A DNA stretch of 64,000 bases from contig NC_081410.1 of NCBI RefSeq assembly GCF_030272615.1, positions 253,131,533-253,195,532 of the forward strand, written 5' to 3'. Under the pieces are notes generated by a model that was not told the DNA's origin, made no database searches, and worked only from the letters and a program-made list of their open reading frames with translations. The DNA is from Cryptomeria japonica (lineage: Eukaryota; Streptophyta; Pinopsida; Cupressales; Cupressaceae). This document shows, in pieces, positions 21,642-33,747 of this stretch (position 1 is the stretch's first letter; every line of letters starts with the position of its first letter). A program made the translations under genes and the position numbers.

Positions 21642-21653
21642 TGGTAGCAGAGC
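21642..21653 (+). other. Element B primer-binding site (initiator-Met tRNA type)
   Basis: TGGTAGCAGAGC directly follows the LTR and differs at one base from the canonical plant site TGGTATCAGAGC, complementary to initiator methionine tRNA. This is typical of copia elements. Confidence 0.88.
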
Positions 21654-22852
21654 TGTCATCTACTGCTACTTGTTCCTAATTTCTTTCTAGAAGAGTTTCT
21701 CTAGAGGCAAGGGTTTCAGCTCTTTTTCAGAGGTTTTAGTTTGGATCTGAGGTATCTTTTTTGTTTCTGGACATTTTGAGCTCAAAAGGTGCTTACCATT
21801 GAGCTCAAAATACACAAAAACCCCCATTTTCATATAAAATTTGTTTAGTTTGGACAACTTTAGCTCTGGGATTTTCTTTTTTTGAGTTGGCCCTTTGCAG
21901 GCACGTTTTCCGAGGCAATTTTTTTTTTAAGAAAACAAAAAAATAAATTTTGGGCCTTTTAATGGCATGCCTAGGCCACAGTAGTTCCCACCAGCCATTG
22001 ACAATTTATTAAACCACCATGACCAACATAGGAGTCGGCGGTTACCGCCCCGCCGCCCCGGCCTGCCTCCGTCGAGCAATGGCTACACCGCACCACCGCT
22101 CCACCAGTCGCACAACACTGCCATCCTCCACCCTACCTGGTTGTCACTGCTCTCTGCACTGCTTGGCTGCTCGACTACCCTCTGCCTAACCACCATTGTC
22201 CTTTGCACCGCCCAACCGCCTTCCACTGCCCTTTGCACCGCCTTCCACCTGGCCGCTACCCAGCCCGTTCTCCACCTCCACCACCTCTCCTCCTCTTGTA
22301 AGCCTTTTTGATAGGGGGGATGTTTTTTTGTAATAACTTGGGCAAACAAAGTCAAATTTTTGAAAACCATTAGGCACTAAAAATCTCTTTTGGAGCCCTA
22401 CTCAGATTTGGTGGTGAGATTTTCTGATTTTTTCATCGAGTACCTTTTTTTTACCATCCAAGTCAACACTCTTTTCTACACTCCAGGAGCCATAGAATGG
22501 GTAAACGGACTCCGTTTTCAGAAAACGAATAGGCATCGGAAAGGTCTTGGAGATCTCTTCTTAGATTTGGAGTTAATGTTTCTAAAAAAATCACCAGTTA
22601 CACAAGATAGTGTCTGACGCATTTTCTTTGCTCTTGTCGTCTTTTCTGGCTATCAGATTGTACTGGTTTTCTATTTTACATATTGTGGGGGGTGTTATTT
22701 TTTGCTATTTTCTATAACTTACTTCAAAAAATCAGAACACCTAAACTCAAAAAAACAAAAAACCCCTTCTGCATCTTCTGTCTAGTCTGAAAGATCACTT
22801 AATTAAAAAAACTCAAGAGCAGGTCCAGGTATAGGTATAGGTATAGGTACAC
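21654..22852 (+). other. Element B leader with GC-rich island
   Basis: Untranslated leader of about 1.2 kb. A CCGCC- and CACC-rich stretch at about 22035-22290 contrasts sharply with the AT-rich surroundings and includes a partial internal duplication around CTTTGCACCGCC. The ATG at 22853 is preceded by four AGGTAT/AGGTA units (22822-22850). The ORFs at 22083-22617 lack supporting motifs. Confidence 0.65.
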
Positions 22853-25800
22853 ATGGCAGATTCTTTAGTTGAGCTTCTTACATCCTATAACTATCACCTC
22901 TATAAAAATCATATGATGAGGCTTCTCAGATCAAGCAAGTTATGGTCCTGTTTGGATGTGGATCAGTCATTGTTGCAGCGTCCTTTTGAGATTCTTCAAC
23001 ACCAGAATAAGATGGATGAGGCTATGGGTGTCATTTCCTTACATGTTTCAGATAGCTTGATTTTTCACCTTGATTGTTTGCTCACTCCTCAGGCTATGTG
23101 GTCCAAATTTGAAACTCTCTTTGATACTATCAATGAATTCAGAGCATTATAGATTGAGGTAGAGCTCTCCTCCTTGTTACCTACATATTTTCCTCACATT
23201 GAGGACTTTTTGAACAAGTTCAAAACCACCAGATCTATCCTTCATACTTGTGGTAAAAATAAGATAGACCCCGAGTGTATCTACCTGATTCTCTCTAAGC
23301 TTTGAGGTCCCTATCAGATATTTGCTTCCACCTTTTATTCTACTATGGATGCATTGGGTACATGCTTCACCATGCCTAATTTTGATGTGTTTTGTGATTG
23401 CTTGACTCATGAGCAGGCTCAGCTCTCTTAGTTGGACACTCTCAAAGGATCAAAGCTGAAAGCATTGGTTTCTTAGACATCTAAAGAGAAAAAGAAGCAA
23501 AAATCAAAGCCTAAGAAGGATTCAGCTGGCAGTGAGCTTTCCTTCAAGCCACCACCTAAGTCTGATTACAAACCGAAGTCCTATCCCAAACAAGAGCACT
23601 CTTCTAAGCCTGGTGAGTCTTCCTCCAAGACTAAGAAGAAGTCAGATGAACTTTGCAGTTTCTATGGTAAAGAAGGTCATCTAGTTTCTCACTATTGGAA
23701 ATAATTAGAGGCCTTGGAGGTAGCCATGCAGCAGCATCATATTTCTCCTCCTGAGCCTCCATCTTCCTCCTCTACTGGGAAAGGACATGCTCTTTTTGCA
23801 TGAGCTATTCCTTCTGCATCCACTTGGATTATTGATTCTTGGGCTTCTCACCACATGACACACTCACCGTAGCTTGTTACCTCACTTGCTCATAGTAATA
23901 CTTTACAGATTGCAGTTGGTGACTTAGCACAACTTTCAGTTTCAAGTTCAGGTTATGTTTCATTGATAGGTGGTTGTTTTCAGGATGCTCTTTTGGTTCC
24001 TGACATTTCTACGAACCTCCTCTTTATTTATCAGATTTGTCATTCTGGCTCTGGTAAAATGGTTGAGTTCTCACCACATGATGTGGTTATTCAAGAGCTC
24101 CATGATCCTGATTTGGTTGTGGCTACTGGCAATGTTGATCCCAATTCTTAGTTATATCATTTTGATGGCTTTGACAGTCTAGATGGTTTAGGTGTTTCTC
24201 TTATAGCACATGTAGATTTAGTGAGCAGACTGTGGCATGAACATTTTGGCCATGTCAACTACAGATACTTACAACAGATGAGCACACATGCACTTTTTAT
24301 TGGGCTCCCTCAGATATCCTGTACTGATGGTGTATGTCAAGGTTGTGCACTTGGAAAGCATCACTGCGATCCTTTTCCTACATGCAGAGCCACTCATGCT
24401 AAGGCACCCTTGGATTTGATCCACAGTGAACTTATGTCATTTCTGACTCCATCTTTTTCAGGGTCCAAGTATGTGCTCACTTTCATTGATGACTTCTCCA
24501 GACGCACATGGGTGTATTTTCTTAAGTACAAGTCTAATGTCTTTGATTCATTTCGAGTCTTTAAGACATTTTTAGAGAAGTAGTCTGGTCTTTCTATAAA
24601 GAGGATACACACAGATAATGGGAGAGAATATGTGAATTAGGCTTTTACGGATTTCTACACAGAGCATGGTTTGCAGCATCAATTATCAGTTCCTCACACC
24701 CCTCAGCAGAATGGCGTTGCTAAGAGAAAGAATAGAACACTATGGGAGATGTCCAATTGCATGCTTCAGTTACGTTCTATGCAACTTGCTTTTTGGGCTA
24801 AGGCAATTAATTGTGCCACCTATATTTAGAATTAGATGCCTCATAAGGCATTGTGCTAGTTGAATCCTGAGGAGGCTTGATCCCATGTCAAGCCTGATGT
24901 TTCTCCATTCTGAGTTTTTGGTAGTGAGGCTTGGGCATTTATTCCAGATTCTCAAAGGAAAACCATGGAGAGGAAGAGCCAACCACTCATTTTTGTTGGC
25001 TACTATGAGGATGTTAAGGTGTATAGGTTATTTGATCCTGATTCTAGAGAGGTCTTGTTTAGGCGAGATGTCCAGTTTGATGAGTGCCTTCCTTAGATGG
25101 ATTCTCCATCAAAAGCTTCTCCCTCACTGCCTCCTCCTCCCTCTTCATCTTTTGAGGATTCCTTCTTACTTGAGGATGATGCTGATGATGGTCCACCTTA
25201 ACCACCACCATCACCACCAACACCATCACCTGCTACTCAACCTTTTCCCAAGTGGACCCAGTTTATAGTTGATGCTACTGGTTCTATGGTAGGTGATCCT
25301 ACTGACACTCGTCGTGCTCGTGCATAGACATCTAGTTCTAGTCTTCTAATTCATGCCATTTTGGATGATCCTCAGAAATTTTCAGAGGTGACAGGTCACC
25401 CAGAGTGGGATAGGGCCATGGACGAGGAGTATTCTTCTTTGATGAAGAGTCATACTTGGGATCTTTGTCCTCTTCTGCAGGGAAGAAATTTGGTTAGGTG
25501 CAAGTGGGTGTGCCATACCAATTATGTTGCAGATGGTTCTATTAATAAGTATAAGGTTTGTTTTGTTGCAAAGAGGTTTTCTCAGGTGGAGGGTATTGAT
25601 TACTTAGAGACCTTTGCTCCTGCCACCAAGATGAATTCTATTCGCTTTGTACATTCTCTGGCAGCTTCACTGGGATGGACAATTTTTCAGATGGATGTGA
25701 AGAGTGCTTTCTTGCATGGAGACCTTCATAAGGAAATCTATATGGAGCAGCCTCAGGGATTTGTGCAGGGTTCCTCTTTGGTTTGTAGACTTCAACGTTC

Positions 25801-26900
25801 ATTATATGGTCTCAAACAATCTCCTCAAGCCTAGCAAGAGAAGATGGACTCTTTCTTGCTTTCCACACTCTTTACACATTGTCATTTCGATCCTACAGTC
25901 TACATTCAACATCAAGGATGATATAGTTATTCTTGTTCTCTATGTTAATGATCTTATCATTATCGGTAGCTCATCCTCCTTGATTTAGAGCATTCAGCAA
26001 GCCTTGATGGAGTAGTTTGAGATGACAGATCTTGGCCTTCTGCACTATTTTTTGGGCCTATAGGTTATTCAGTCTTTCAATGGGATTTCCATACTTCAGC
26101 AAAATTATGCTCTTGATATGCTTCATAGATTTGACATGCTTACTTGCAAGCCTGTACCCACACCATTTTAGTCAGGTTTTGTTTTGTCTACCACTCATTC
26201 TACACCTTCTATGGATTCTACCTTATATAGGCAATTGGTTGGTAGTTTGTTGTACTTGACCCATACCCACCCAAATCTTTCTTTTGTGGTTGGTATTGTC
26301 TCTCAGTTCTCCCATGATCCTCATGAGAGCCATTGGCAAGAAACCAAATGTATTTTGAGGTACATTCGGGGCACTACACAGTTTGGCATTCACTATACTT
26401 CAGGATCCCCTCACATTGTTGGCTTCACTGACTCAGATTGGGCTGGTGATGCTCAAGATCAGAAGTCTACTTTTGGCTTTGTTTTTTGCCTTGGTTCTGG
26501 TCCTATCATGTGGTATTGCAAGAAGCAGTCTGCTATTGCATTATCATCTATAGAGGCTGAGTACCAAGCAATGGTGTTAGCTAGTCATGAGGTTTTATGG
26601 CTTCAACAGTTGATGACTAAGTTTGGGTTCTCTCCTGATCGTCCCACTATTCTTTGGTGTGACAATAAGAGTGCCATTCACCTTTCCCACAACCCAGTGG
26701 AGCACCAGAGGTCTAAACACATTGAGCTTCACATGCACTTCATCAAACAGTTGATTCAAGATGACTTTCTCATCTTGGAGTACATTCCTACAGAGGAGCA
26801 GGTTGCTAACATCTTCACTAAACCTTTTTCATCTCCGCTCTATCTTCAGTTGTGCTCTATGCTTGGGGTGAAGGAAGTTGTCCTAGGGGGGTCTCATTGA
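22853..26900 (+). pseudogene. Element B gag-pol polyprotein pseudogene (Ty1/copia)
   Basis: Domains follow copia order. Gag starts at ATG 22853 (MADSLVELLTSYNYHLYKNH). A zinc knuckle reads CSFYGKEGHLVSHYWK with one Cys lost (about 23657). The protease reads DSWAS where DSGAS is expected (about 23834). Integrase has a HH-CC head (WHEHFGHVNYRYL...CQGCALGKHH, from 24231), then a core with FIDDFSRRTWVYF and HTDNGREY. RT begins with WVCHTNYVADGSINKYK (about 25506) and QMDVKSAFLHGDL. The catalytic box reads YVND instead of YVDD. RNase H has TDSDWAGD and ends at TGA 26898-26900. I count 23 in-frame stops, 17 of them TAG, and one frameshift near 25916. It is inactive. Confidence 0.93.
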
Positions 26901-27135
26901 GGCCTTCCTTCCTTCATGTTTTTTCTTTACATTCTTTTTCTCATCTCTTTTTGGAGTAGAGTTTTTTCCCATGTGGTTTTCTCTATTTATCTATTTCATA
27001 GAGATTTGGTTGTGATTGGATACCTCATCAGGCCTTGTTGTTGGGACCCAAATTTTGCCTTTCTTCCTGTAGTTGCATTTTTGCTTTCCTGCATTTAGTT
27101 TTTTATCTACTCCCTAAGTTCATCTTAAGGGGGGG
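26901..27135 (+). other. Element B 3' region and polypurine tract
   Basis: Short non-coding stretch ending in AAGGGGGGG (27127-27135), the purine tract directly before the 3' LTR. Confidence 0.8.
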
Positions 27136-27476
27136 TGTTAGAGTTATCTTGTATTAGCTAATAATTATTTATTTAATTATTAGTCTATTATACCCTACAC
27201 TTAAGCTAAACTTAGACATTCAATAATATTGTAGGTATTTAATAATTATTCTAATTATTAAACACTCTTTATCTCTTTAGGATTGCACATCTTTAGGGTT
27301 TCTAATTCTCCTATCATAAGGATTATATTGTAACTTTATTTTTCATTCCCTCTCTGAATGATAATCTCTCTTTTAGAACCTTTTTTGTGTTCAGTCTCCA
27401 ATCTTCTCTTGTGACAGGTATTCTTGCATACATATGCTCTTGGGATCTCAGAAGTTGTACTTTCTCAACTTCTTCA
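27136..27476 (+). repeat. Element B 3' LTR
   Basis: 341 bp, TGTTAGAG...CTTCTTCA, followed by the TSD GAGGA. It differs from the reconstructed 5' LTR at about 20 sites by eye. Confidence 0.94.
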
Positions 27477-27481
27477 GAGGA

Positions 27482-28589
27482 CATTTTGGATTTGCATATA
27501 GGAATGGTTAATACTACTTGTTTTATGCAAGCAACACTCAAGTCATCTTGGTTCAATTATACCTCGATGCTGTGCTAACTTGCAATATTAAAACCCAGAA
27601 AATTAGTGCTTAGTTCATCATGGTTCAATTATACCATCAATGTTTGCACTCACTTCCCACATTTTAAAGGCTCAATGATGATAAAAAGAATTGACCAAAT
27701 GACCGGTCCTATCGAAGCATTGCATTTCATTCACATTCGCATATTATAAGTAGATTGCATTTTATTTTGCCTGGGATCATAAAAGCTCATCTTTTCCAAG
27801 GCCAAATCCTTCAAAATAGGTGTTATCCCTCTTATTAAGTGATTGAGTATATTGGACATTAAGAAAAATAATCAATTTTCCCATCCTGCATGATAAGTTA
27901 GTTCATTTCATCACATATAAACATTCCATAATAAAAATTCATTCATATAGATCATCCAATCATTCATTCATTTAGTTAGATCATCATTTCATTACATCCA
28001 TCTCATATCAATCATGTATCATAATAGCATCATCATTGCATTTCATTGAATTGCATCCATCTCATATAAGTATGCATAGGTAAAATCATAAAAACATCAT
28101 TAAAATAGAAAGCATGGCACATGCATCACATAGTACATACCCATATATCATGCAAATAATGCATCATCATATAGAAAGCATACATCCATTATCTAGAATC
28201 CATAACTGTATATAAAGTAAAACATACATCATGTAAATAGTTGCACAACATAATCATATAGAAAGTAAAAGTCATCTATAATCTCATAGGTAATATAAAG
28301 CAAATAGAATCAACTACATATCATATCATAAAAAAGAATCAATGTCCAAGATACAATGATATCACAAAAATATCTGAGATACATCACAATAATACATCAT
28401 AGGAATCATTAGTATCTCATCTCAAAAAGGTGTGTACATCAATGGATCAATGTCCCATATTAGTGTGACCACTAGGATGCAGAGCGAAACTCTGTCCTGA
28501 TGTGGTAGGTCTAGTAACACCAACTGATACCCCTGTACCTGGGTCCCCACTCGGGGGATTGATCCAAAGTGGCCTTGTCACTCCTTAGC
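27482..28589 (+). other. Element A 3' non-coding region, CAT/ATC-rich
   Basis: Resumes element A after the copia insertion. From about 27900 to 28430 the sequence is a low-complexity mix of CATCAT, ATATC and CATA. Element E has a compositionally matching stretch (reverse complement) at about 36150-36560, at the same place relative to its PMD remnant. No coding is seen. Confidence 0.55.
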
Positions 28590-30549
28590 TCTTAGATTGG
28601 CTCTCCTTTGATCTCCTTCTCATCTCTGAAAAGATAGGAGCCCTTCGATCAGCAAGAACACTAGTATAGTATAAGGTCCTGTAGTACTTAGTCTCATAGA
28701 CCGAACACTGGATGGCCCTGATGGCCTCCCCTAACCTAGTCCCAGCAGATGCAACCACTTGTGTCTCTTCCAGCCGGCACCTGTCCAGGGCTACGTCTCT
28801 CTCTATAGTGAGAGAGGCAATCCAAGCCTCTTCTTGAGAAATTTGTACCTATGCCTGTACCTATAACTATGTCATCTAGACCTGTAGTTGAGCTATCTAA
28901 GAGTCTCTCTCTGCCAGCCAAGCCTCTAGCTGTTGAAACTGACCCTACAAGTCACTGATTTGAGCCTGTTGCTAATGGGATGAGATCCTAATGTGGATCC
29001 ACTGTGGTATCTCTGCCTGTGACTTCTCAACCCATGGTACCCCTTATTGTACATTCTCAACCTGGGGGACCTCCTGCTCTGGGGCCTACTGCCCCTGGTC
29101 TACTGGGCCCGATCTCCTTCATATGACCACCCAGTTCACCCAATCCATAGGTATCTCTCGAGCAGGTCTAGAATTGCTAGCTCTTGGCATGCTTGTCGAT
29201 ACCACTACCACTATTCTGCCATCTCCCCCATCATCATATCCTCCATCTCCATCTCCATCACCATAATATCCTACATCCCCTCCATATCCATCTTTTCCAT
29301 CCCCTCCATCTTCGCCATCATCTTCCCCCCCACCTCCTTTCCCCACACCATCCCTCGACTATCTCAAAGCTCTACATCGTGGCCTCTCATCGTTCTTATC
29401 AAAGGATGACTCTGGCTCATGAGGACAAGTCAATCAAGGAAACCTATGTGTAGTAAAATATGCAGCATACTTGCCAGTCATCCCACTATCTATGATACCT
29501 GGAGAATAGTCCCAATCCTATGGCCCCAATGATAGGTACTCTGCACATGTTTACCATACAAAATAGTAGGCCCCCAAGTAGACACATCAAGTCTCCTACG
29601 TGCATAGTGGGTTGTACCCTATGGGATCCCCTCTATCCTACCATATTGTCTCAACACCCTCGTACAAAGGAATTGCTCAATAACATAGGGTATAGATCCA
29701 ATCAAATACCAAGTCAAGAATACATAAGGAATCTCAATTGCATCCTCTGACCAGACCTCACAATCTCTATAAGTTCTCCATACCACTATATCTAGGTCAT
29801 CTAACACTCATCTCCAATACTCCAATTTTCCCAACTTTCATTGGATAATAATGCCTGGATATCCATGTGCATAAGGCCTACCTATAGGTCTCTCTCCATC
29901 TACCAATGGTCATATGATGGGTAGATTCGCCTAGGCCCATATCTGGAGAACAATCACCCCTGCTGACAATGCAATTGATCTCTGGTACACTACTCGGTGC
30001 AAATTATAATACAAGTGGACCAACATGCAAGATCTCCACATGAATAGAGTCCCCCTTGTAATGAACTGCTCAAGGAGATGACCCCATCCAATGGATAATC
30101 CCTTTGACCTTTGATCAGGACAAAGAAAACCCCTGATGAATCTAGCAAGCACAGTAGGTAATGTGACATAATCCAAATCTAACATCTCCAGCCATGCAAT
30201 GTCATATCTGCCAATCTCATCATTGTCGAATACTCTACGAAGTGCATCAGTACCACCCTACTCGCTAAGATTAGAGTAGACCAACTCTCCCATCATTGGG
30301 ATACATAATATCCAGTATACATCCTCGAGTGTAATTGTCATCTCACCAATCAGTAGGTGGAAGGTATTGTGATGACTATGCCATCGCTTGACTAATGCTA
30401 TTAGTAGACAGTTAATCAAAGGTCGGGGCATATCAAGAAGGGAAGATAAGCCACACCTATCGATGTGGTCTTGCTCCGCCTAGTTGAGGTAGGGTATCGA
30501 CATCCACGTCTTCAGGAATCGCTCCACAAATTAGAGGACACTAAAGGGC
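28590..30549 (-). pseudogene. Plant mobile domain (PMD, aminotransferase-like) remnant, antisense in element A
   Basis: On minus, scattered frames read as a PMD protein. The most diagnostic part (about 30440 to 30290) is VKRWHSHHNTFHLLIGEMTI, then TLEDVYWILCIP and MMGELVY. After DALRRVFDN and YDIAWLEML come LPTVLARFIRGFLCPDQ and IGWGHLLEQFI (about 30185 to 30060), and farther on IEIPYVFLTWYLIGS (about 29725). The C-terminal region (28921 to 28620) is charged and helix-prone. Several stops and shifts break it. PMD proteins occur as host genes (MAIN/MAIL type) and as extra antisense ORFs in Tat-type gypsy elements. Its position before the purine tract and 3' LTR, and the same arrangement in E, favour the second. 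Confidence 0.75.
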
Positions 30550-31888
30550 TCCTGCAATCAAATCATATCAACATATTAGTAACTTGATTTATCTATATAT
30601 CAATCAATTTATCAATCTATCTCGCTCAGGTGAGAATTTTATCAAATCTCATTGAGCCCCTATCAATGACTCTCATCTATCATGAGGTTGTAATCAATCC
30701 TATCTTATCAAGCATGAAAATCGAGATAATTAAAATTGATCATTAATCATAATTAATCGAGAGTATCTAAATTGAAACTTTTCATCAATTTGGTACAGAG
30801 CATCAACTTTGGCTCATCTTTACCCTATTGAAATAAAAAATCAAACTTTTTGGCACCATTAGTGGCCTTTATTGAGAACCGTGACATACGGTGGGCCACA
30901 CACAAGAATTTTTACACTATCAAAGCACTCAATCTTATTGGATTTTTTTTTTTTTTGCATTTTGGCCTTAGTGGCTGAGCTTGTTTGAGTGGTGCCTTTG
31001 GCATCGGTGCCCACATTGTCCATTGTGGTGCCAGCCTCGGTGCTCATGGCATCCACCATGGCATCAACTACATCCAAATTGGCGCTCGACTCGACATGAC
31101 ACAGTGCTGTCTGCGACGACTCTGGTGTCGTACCCCCCAAAATCAATTTTTTTTTTTAAATGTGGAAAGTTAAAAATTTTCAAAACGCTCAAAACCCATT
31201 TTAAAATGCCAAAAACCCATCTCTAAAATCTAAAATTGTTACAAACCCATATGTTAAAAATGAAGAAAATCAATTTTTTCTAAACTGGCTAATTTTTTTC
31301 AACAATCAACTAAAAATTGAACAAAGGAGGATTTTATTGGCATATGTACCAGTGGACCGTAGGCTACGAGATGCTCATGTTGCCGAACCCACTCAAATCT
31401 ATATTGGTGGTAGGGGATTGTCATTTTCTTCTCTAGAACAACTTTTCAACAAACTCAAATGCACAAATGAGGAGTGGTAAAAGTGATTTTCACTTTTTAA
31501 ACTCAAAGTGGGGCATTTAAGTGGGATTTTTATCTCACTTATTTTAATCAACTAATCAACTAATTAGCTTGACAGTGTAGCGTTTTTAAATTTCTTATCC
31601 GAAAATGAATCGGATTGACTTGGAAAATATCTAAAAATCATAAAATCATCAAAAAATAAAAAACATTATTAAAATTTTAAAAATTCAAAAAAATAAAATA
31701 AAATTATCCGATTCATCTCCTGAAGGGGCATCCTCATATCACAATTTATCAATCAGCGTTTGGGCATCATATCGAATCATGTCTACATCAAATCAAAATT
31801 TATGATAGCGAGATCAAATCCACATCATATCATATCACCAAAATCATCGAATTGAATTTTGTTTGAACCAATGCGTCGTCACACATCG
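30550..31888. other. Element A region between PMD remnant and 3' LTR
   Basis: Mostly non-coding. A minus-strand frame (31146 to 30859, TTG start) encodes a Thr/Ser/Ala-rich peptide with VVDAMVDAM and a KMQKKKKSN segment. It may be part of the antisense protein or chance; no homology is recognised. 31150-31890 is AT-rich with A-tracts. Confidence 0.4.
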
Positions 31889-31908
31889 CTTCAAAGAGGG
31901 GCAAAATG
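31889..31908 (+). other. Element A polypurine tract
   Basis: TTCAAAGAGGGGCAAAA precedes the LTR start TGTATACACC and matches the C and E tracts. It fixes A's orientation as +. Confidence 0.82.
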
Positions 31909-32900
31909 TATACACCTAAAAATGGTCTGAAGATAATTAATTAAATACGCAATTATTTAATTAATCCCCCTTCCCAATTAATTGAATTCACAATTAATTT
32001 GATTAATTTCCCTATTCATCTACTTGTAAATAAATCTAAATGATTTATTTATATAGTTCACTTCACATATCCCTTTTGATTAATTAATTTGCTCCATTTA
32101 AATGAACTCTTCTAATCCCATAATTAAAATTAACAAATCCAAGTTTGTTGTGATTATTTATCCATTTTCTCAAATATTTGAACTTCTAAATTCAAATGAG
32201 CACATGGCTCCTAACTTATAACCACCTAGGCTAACCACCCCCTAACCTAACCCATTCTATCTAATCTCGGGTTTAACTATTACTATCCTAGCTTGCACAT
32301 CCTAACCTTTTTTATTCTAACCTCCTATGTGTTGGATATCCCCTCCTTGAGACACATGATACTTTGGCCACATGTCTTCTTCCTTGGACACTTGCCCTCT
32401 CATGAGAAATGCTCCTTGACACTTGTCACCATAGAGATGACATGTGTCCCTTCCTACAACCTCTTCTCCAACTTCCTCAATTATAGCCCTTGATATCTTT
32501 AGATTGAATCTAGACCATTCATTCTTGCCACCTCAGCTTTGGCCTTGGAAATCCTATAAATACCCCTCATTTTGGAGCAATAAAGATCCCTTGCATTCAT
32601 AGTTTTTGCATACTTATTATAGGTATTTTACATTCTAATCATCTTGCATAATTAGCATTTAGATCAAATATTATCATGTTTAGAATAGCTTTTATCGTGT
32701 TAATCTAGTTTCCTTTTATCAATCACATAGCTTGAATGAATCATTTTAGCTAAATCATGCATCAATCTATTATGCAATAAATCATTTGCATCAGCATGAA
32801 GTAGCTACTCAACTTTTAGGTTGACACTTTGGAGGTCATTGCTTGCTGAGAGCCAACAATCCAACACCTTTAAGATCCTCAAAAATAGAGGAAGATGGGA
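31909..32900 (+). repeat. Element A 3' LTR (right end approximate)
   Basis: Starts TGTATACACCTAAAAATGG directly after the purine tract. The opening bases match solo LTR I at 53459. Both have the AATTAATTAAAT-type block and a TATA box followed by CTCATTTTGGAGCAA. By comparison with I (961 bp) the end should be near 32.87-33.0 kb. I could not place it because sequence similarity fades and no duplicate of the far flank is in the window. Confidence 0.7.
32555..32562 (+). promoter_or_regulatory. TATA box in element A LTR
   Basis: TATAAATA, conserved with its downstream context CTCATTTTGGAGCAA in LTR I (53984-53991). This argues for a functional promoter element of the family. Confidence 0.6.
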
Positions 32901-33742
32901 CATTTCAAAGAAGGCTTATTGTTTGGTTTTATTTGATTTTCAGTTTTCCTTCCATTTAGGTTTTGTTGTCTCATTAATTGTGCTTGTTTGTTACAATTGA
33001 TTCTAGTTTTAGCAGCACAAAATCTACATCCGAGTGAAAAATAATCACTTCCAAATGAAAGTCATCTTCCCTTTTGCTAATTTCTCTACACAATTTTATT
33101 TGCAATTCTGCAAACATTTTCTCGAGAAAAATCTCACATCCTTTTATTCCATAAAATGTTACCTATGCATTGTGATACTTGATTGATCTTTTCCTTCAAC
33201 AACTGTTTGTCCTCAAAATATAGACATAACCTACCATGTTTAAAAATGCCCCCAAGTGCTGCATTCATTCAAATATTTTTCCATTCTGCATATATCTTAA
33301 TTCAACTATAACCACATCTAGATAAGAATTTCAAATTCCACATCAATATGCACTTCATGCATATACTGCAATTGTGACACTCTTCAGACTAAGTTTCTTT
33401 GGGGCATCTATCATATTATTCATGCATTATGTCCATACATTAACATTTTGCAATCTTGACAATTGCAACCACAACATTCTGATAAAAAACCCAAATTGTA
33501 AATGTTTCAATGGGCATCAATCTTTTGTCACAAAACTTAGGCCACGACTCCTATACTAATAGGAACAAGAAGAAAAGATTGGAGAGGTTGTAGATCTTTT
33601 CTTTAAAAATATCAGATGCATTGCTTGGAATTTATAAAGCATTTTTACCAAATATACTATGTGCATATATCGCACCGACACCATCAATACAAACTCAAAT
33701 CTACTAAAGTAAGACTTCACATAATGATAGATACATTCGATA
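32901..33742. other. Intergenic or element remnant, nothing recognised
   Basis: AT-rich, with no coding signal and no LTR termini. It flanks the left end of element E. Confidence 0.5.
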
Positions 33743-33747
33743 CATGG
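33743..33747. repeat. 5-bp target-site duplication CATGG of element E
   Basis: CATGG at 33743-33747 precedes TGTGTATGGTG, and CATGG at 45330-45334 follows GGTGTCTACA. This marks both borders of E. Confidence 0.9.

Larger units (their letters stand above)
4044..27476 (+). mobile_element. Element B: Ty1/copia retrotransposon, + strand, decayed and nested
   Basis: LTRs are TG...CA, 341 bp each once the nested insertion is removed. The left LTR is 4044-4143 plus 21401-21641, and the right LTR is 27136-27476. A tRNA-iMet-type primer site (21642-21653), gag (from 22853), protease, integrase, RT and RNase H follow in copia order, and a purine tract ends at 27135. By eye the two LTRs differ at about 20 sites (roughly 6%), more than the LTRs of C or D nested inside it, which agrees with B being older. 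At least 23 in-frame stops and one frameshift make it non-functional. Confidence 0.93.
2776..32900 (+). mobile_element. Element A: truncated Tat-like Ty3/gypsy retrotransposon, + strand
   Basis: The oldest layer of the left nest. On + it has an integrase C-terminus (2776-3138), a tandem repeat directly after the stop, and non-coding text to 4043. After the inserted copia B it resumes at 27482, with an antisense PMD remnant (30549 to 28590), a polypurine tract (31889-31908) and a 3' LTR from 31909. Element E shows the same order in mirror orientation, which supports joining these pieces into one element. Gag, protease, RT and RNase H are not in the window. The element is not intact, and its 5' LTR is missing or lies to the left. 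The right end is approximate. Confidence 0.7.

Noticed and set aside
27900-28430. CAT/ATC-rich stretch as a CRISPR-like or satellite array
   Set aside because: No regular unit or constant spacer; it is low-complexity sequence.
29119-29453. Gly/Asp-rich and Ser/Ile/His-rich ORFs on both strands
   Set aside because: Produced by TCC/ATC low-complexity sequence in the C-terminal part of the PMD remnant.
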